DNA of 64,000 nt from Thermoplasmata archaeon (lineage in GTDB: Archaea; Thermoplasmatota; Thermoplasmata; Lutacidiplasmatales; UBA184). A model generated the notes under the pieces. The model did no database searches and was not told the DNA's origin. It saw nothing but the letters and a program-made list of their open reading frames with translations. The stretch is taken from assembly GCA_022749815.1 (NCBI GenBank), contig JAKIWV010000002.1:382478-446477 (forward strand). The letters are read 5' to 3'. The stretch's first letter is position 1. The number at the start of each line of letters is the position of its first letter. Positions 62,113-64,000 of this stretch are shown in pieces. Both the position numbers and the translations under genes were made by a program.

Positions 62113-62795
62113 GTCCCGTCCCCGGGCAAACGGGGTCGGGGCCTTCACGGGTGCATGCACCGCGACCGGGAACCCCCGGAGGGCGGCGGGCGCAGCTGGC
62201 GGAATCCTGGCCCCTGCTCCTGGCCGGCGCCGGGTGTCTCGCCTTGGGGACGGTGCTCCTCCTCGAACATTGGACTCGTACCATCGACCACCTGTCGCCG
62301 ACGATCCTGTTCTTGGCCGTAGGGGCCACCGGACTTTTCGGCGGCGTCGCGTCGTTCGTGGTGGGGCCCGAGGATGTTTCGGAAGCAGGCGCAAGCAAAC
62401 CCGAAGGCTTCGATGACACGAATGTTGACGTCCGGGAAAGCCCCTCCCCCACGGCCGATCCGACCGACGAGTGGATCGGTCGCCCCTCTCCGAAGGTCGC
62501 GCAGGCCTCGCCCGGGAAGCGGTCCACCCCGCTCGTTGCCTCGGCCCCTCCGTGGAGCGAGGACGAGACTACGGCCGAGATCGCCCCGTCGCTCCTGCTC
62601 GACCCGGACACGTACGGTCGCCCGTCGCCGTGGCGGAGCGGCCGGCTCCTTCACCTCTCCGAAGAGGGCGCCCTCCGAGTGTACACAGTGGAAGATGCGC
62701 TGGGGGACCTCGAATTCGTTTCCAAGTCCGTCCATGCCCGCCGGAGCCGGGATGGATCTGTCGAATCTGGCGCCACGCGAAAATCACCCCCCTAG
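62109..62795 (+). CDS. Two-helix membrane protein of the secreted-protein operon
   Basis: 228 residues from ATG 62109, coupled to the previous stop. Two membrane helices (ESWPLLLAGAGCLALGTVLLL and LSPTILFLAVGATGLFGGVASFVV) are followed by a long acidic, Ser/Pro-rich cytoplasmic part and a short ordered C-terminal piece (RSGRLLHLSEEGALRVYTVEDALGDLEFVSKSVHARR). No family is recognised. Position and coupling suggest it assembles or anchors the two secreted paralogues. Confidence 0.65.
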   Translation: MSPVPGQTGSGPSRVHAPRPGTPGGRRAQLAESWPLLLAGAGCLALGTVLLLEHWTRTIDHLSPTILFLAVGATGLFGGVASFVVGPEDVSEAGASKPEGFDDTNVDVRESPSPTADPTDEWIGRPSPKVAQASPGKRSTPLVASAPPWSEDETTAEIAPSLLLDPDTYGRPSPWRSGRLLHLSEEGALRVYTVEDALGDLEFVSKSVHARRSRDGSVESGATRKSPP

Positions 62796-62899
62796 AGACA
62801 GTGGTTCGTCCGACCCGGTCCACGTGGTTCAACATCACCGGCATCCCCCGCGGGCCGTGTGCTCTCGGAGCGGAAGGAGGTTGGGTCAGTGAAGCTGTG

Positions 62900-63778
62900 T
62901 CACCGATGAGGATTCGTACGGGGGTCACGGATGGCTGAGTGGTAGTCATAGACTCGGTCATCGATGTCCGTGAATCCGTAGGACTTGGCCAGAGCCCCCA
63001 CTTCCAGGGTCTGACCCGTCTTCTTCATCCTATGCGGGTCCAGAGCCAAGGCGACGATGGCCCGACCTAGATATTCGGGGGATTCAATCCGCTTGAGCTG
63101 ACGCGGGGGGACGCGGTGATACATGCGCTCCACCCGCATCCATCCAGGGGATATCGCCACGGAGGCGATCCCGTGTTTGCGCAGTTCCTCTCCCAGCCCG
63201 AAGGCCATCCGATTGATCGCGCACTTGGCCACGTCGTAGAAGAGCAGGCCTAGGTACTCGCCGCGGTCCCAATACGTCGTGCTGACGACGAGTCCTTGCC
63301 GGCGGCGGAGCATCAGCGGGATTCCGTAGAGGTTCGTGACGAGATGGGCGCGAAGCCCGTCGGTAAACATTCCCTCCCATCGCTCCATCGATTGTTTCAC
63401 AAAAAAGGGGGAATTGAACCACTCCCCGTGTACGGCGTAGGGCTCGTATCCCCCCCAGACGTTGTTCACGAGGATGTCCACGTGGTGCTGCTCTCGTTTA
63501 ACTCTCTCGAAGAGGCGGCGGACGTCGGAATCCTTGGTGTGGTCGCAACGTACCGCGATCCCTTTCCCTCCACGCCGGGTCACTTCTTCTGCCGTGTCTT
63601 GGATCGTCCCCGGGTACTCCTTGAGTCGAGGATGTCCCCGGACGCTACGCCCGGTGACATAGACGGTCGCTCCCGCTTCGCCGAGAACGCACGCAATCGC
63701 CTTCCCCGCCCCGCGGCTGGCACCCGTGACCACTGCTACTTTGTCCCGCAGGGGGCGTCCCAGCCGCCACTCCTTCAT
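62900..63778 (-). CDS. Short-chain dehydrogenase/reductase
   Basis: 292 residues. Cofactor motif VVTGASRGAGKAIA at about 16-29, an Arg-rich cofactor site (VTGRSVRGHPRL) suggesting NADP(H), NNVWGG in place of NNAG, catalytic Ser in VVSTTYW, and Y-D-V-A-K with the Tyr/Lys pair, then GIASVAISPGWMR. All catalytic residues are present, unlike the SDR at 37005-37814. The long loop between strands 4 and 5 (YEPYAVHGEWFNSPFFVKQSMERW) is characteristic of the DHRS1-like branch. The substrate is unknown. Confidence 0.88.
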   Translation of the reverse strand: MKEWRLGRPLRDKVAVVTGASRGAGKAIACVLGEAGATVYVTGRSVRGHPRLKEYPGTIQDTAEEVTRRGGKGIAVRCDHTKDSDVRRLFERVKREQHHVDILVNNVWGGYEPYAVHGEWFNSPFFVKQSMERWEGMFTDGLRAHLVTNLYGIPLMLRRRQGLVVSTTYWDRGEYLGLLFYDVAKCAINRMAFGLGEELRKHGIASVAISPGWMRVERMYHRVPPRQLKRIESPEYLGRAIVALALDPHRMKKTGQTLEVGALAKSYGFTDIDDRVYDYHSAIRDPRTNPHR

Positions 63779-63806
63779 TTCTAGCCCCCCACCTCGGTCC
63801 GCAGCT

Positions 63807-64000
63807 TCAGGAGTGGTTCTTCGTGGCTCTCGGGCGGCGGGCCACCTTTGGGGAGGGGCCGGAAGCGTCGTTGCCCTTGAGCTGGGACCGGTTGTACCCG
63901 ATCGCGACCTTCACGAGACGCCGGAGCGCCGTCTCGCTCGGACGGTCCGTCTCGAAGATGTCGATCGCTCGCCATTCGTTCCCTGCCAACCCGGCGTTGA
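63807..64000 (-). CDS. Hypothetical protein, probably cut by the window edge
   Basis: At least 60 residues. A TTG (63989) could be the start, but the frame stays open to the window edge, so the N-terminus may lie outside. Visible sequence: EWRAIDIFETDRPSETALRRLVKVAIGYNRS, then a Ser/Pro/Lys-rich tail. The first part could form a helix pair; no family was recognised. It is 28 bases upstream of the SDR gene on the same strand. Confidence 0.45.
   Translation of the reverse strand, partial: NAGLAGNEWRAIDIFETDRPSETALRRLVKVAIGYNRSQLKGNDASGPSPKVARRPRATKNHS

Noticed and set aside
62150-62161. 12-bp palindrome GGTGCATGCACC
   Set aside because: It shares half-site letters with the inverted repeats at 3240 and 6573 but has no spacer and lies inside a coding region, so it is probably chance.

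Overview
This 64 kb window is GC-rich, gene-dense and almost certainly archaeal. Supporting signs are a SUI1/eIF1-type initiation factor, a DUF973 membrane protein, a tricorn-factor-like M1 aminopeptidase, many small zinc-ribbon proteins, and AT-rich TATA-like boxes about 25-31 nt before start codons in a dozen genes (the leaderless pattern of Thermoplasmatota and haloarchaea). No bacterial -35/-10 promoters, rRNA, tRNA, CRISPR array, transposase or phage gene was recognised. A soil or sediment Thermoplasmatota-like archaeon is my best inference; the phylum cannot be proved from this sequence alone.

Layout. 0-6.5 kb: acetyltransferase, a class III nucleotide cyclase fused to TolB-like and TPR segments, an NTF2-like protein, a dihydrolipoamide-dehydrogenase-type flavoenzyme and two small membrane proteins; two copies of the same inverted repeat lie between these genes. 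6.7-16.2 kb: a tightly overlapped MoxR/DUF58 operon, then a divergent pair of large surface proteins (kelch plus carboxypeptidase-regulatory-like domains; FN3/PKD). The cytoplasmic tail of the FN3/PKD protein resembles the first protein of the MoxR operon. 16.4-25.2 kb: MscL, nitrilase-type amidase, amino-acid permease, agmatinase-type ureohydrolase, a nucleotidyltransferase-like protein plus metallophosphoesterase pair, VOC, Nudix and an oligosaccharide flippase. 25.3-31.4 kb: A-type Fe-S carrier, ABC-2 exporter, SUI1, and a rhodanese convergent with a GcvH-TusA-like fusion.

31.5-35.2 kb: a second metallophosphoesterase, nucleotidyltransferase-like protein and permease in the mirror-image order of the first set, suggesting an old inverted duplication. 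35.4-41.6 kb: amino-acid and sulfur metabolism (PLP lyase, cupin, SDR, cyclase/formamidase, aminotransferase, MOSC protein). 41.6-45.7 kb: a second ABC-2 exporter whose ATPase lacks a normal start codon, an amine oxidase and a Roadblock protein. 45.9-54.8 kb: membrane proteins, peroxiredoxin, zinc-ribbon and START-like proteins, the M1 aminopeptidase, a CBS protein and a GST-like protein. 54.9-64 kb: zinc ribbon, GMC oxidoreductase, AcuC-type deacetylase, AlaX editing protein, enolase-superfamily sugar-acid dehydratase, an operon of two paralogous secreted proteins plus a membrane partner, and an SDR.

Taken together the genes suggest a heterotroph using amino acids, polyamines and sugar acids, with an elaborate cell surface. 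The strongest candidates for undescribed systems are the MoxR/tail-domain surface module, the duplicated permease-nucleotidyltransferase-phosphoesterase block, and the GcvH-TusA fusion with its rhodanese.
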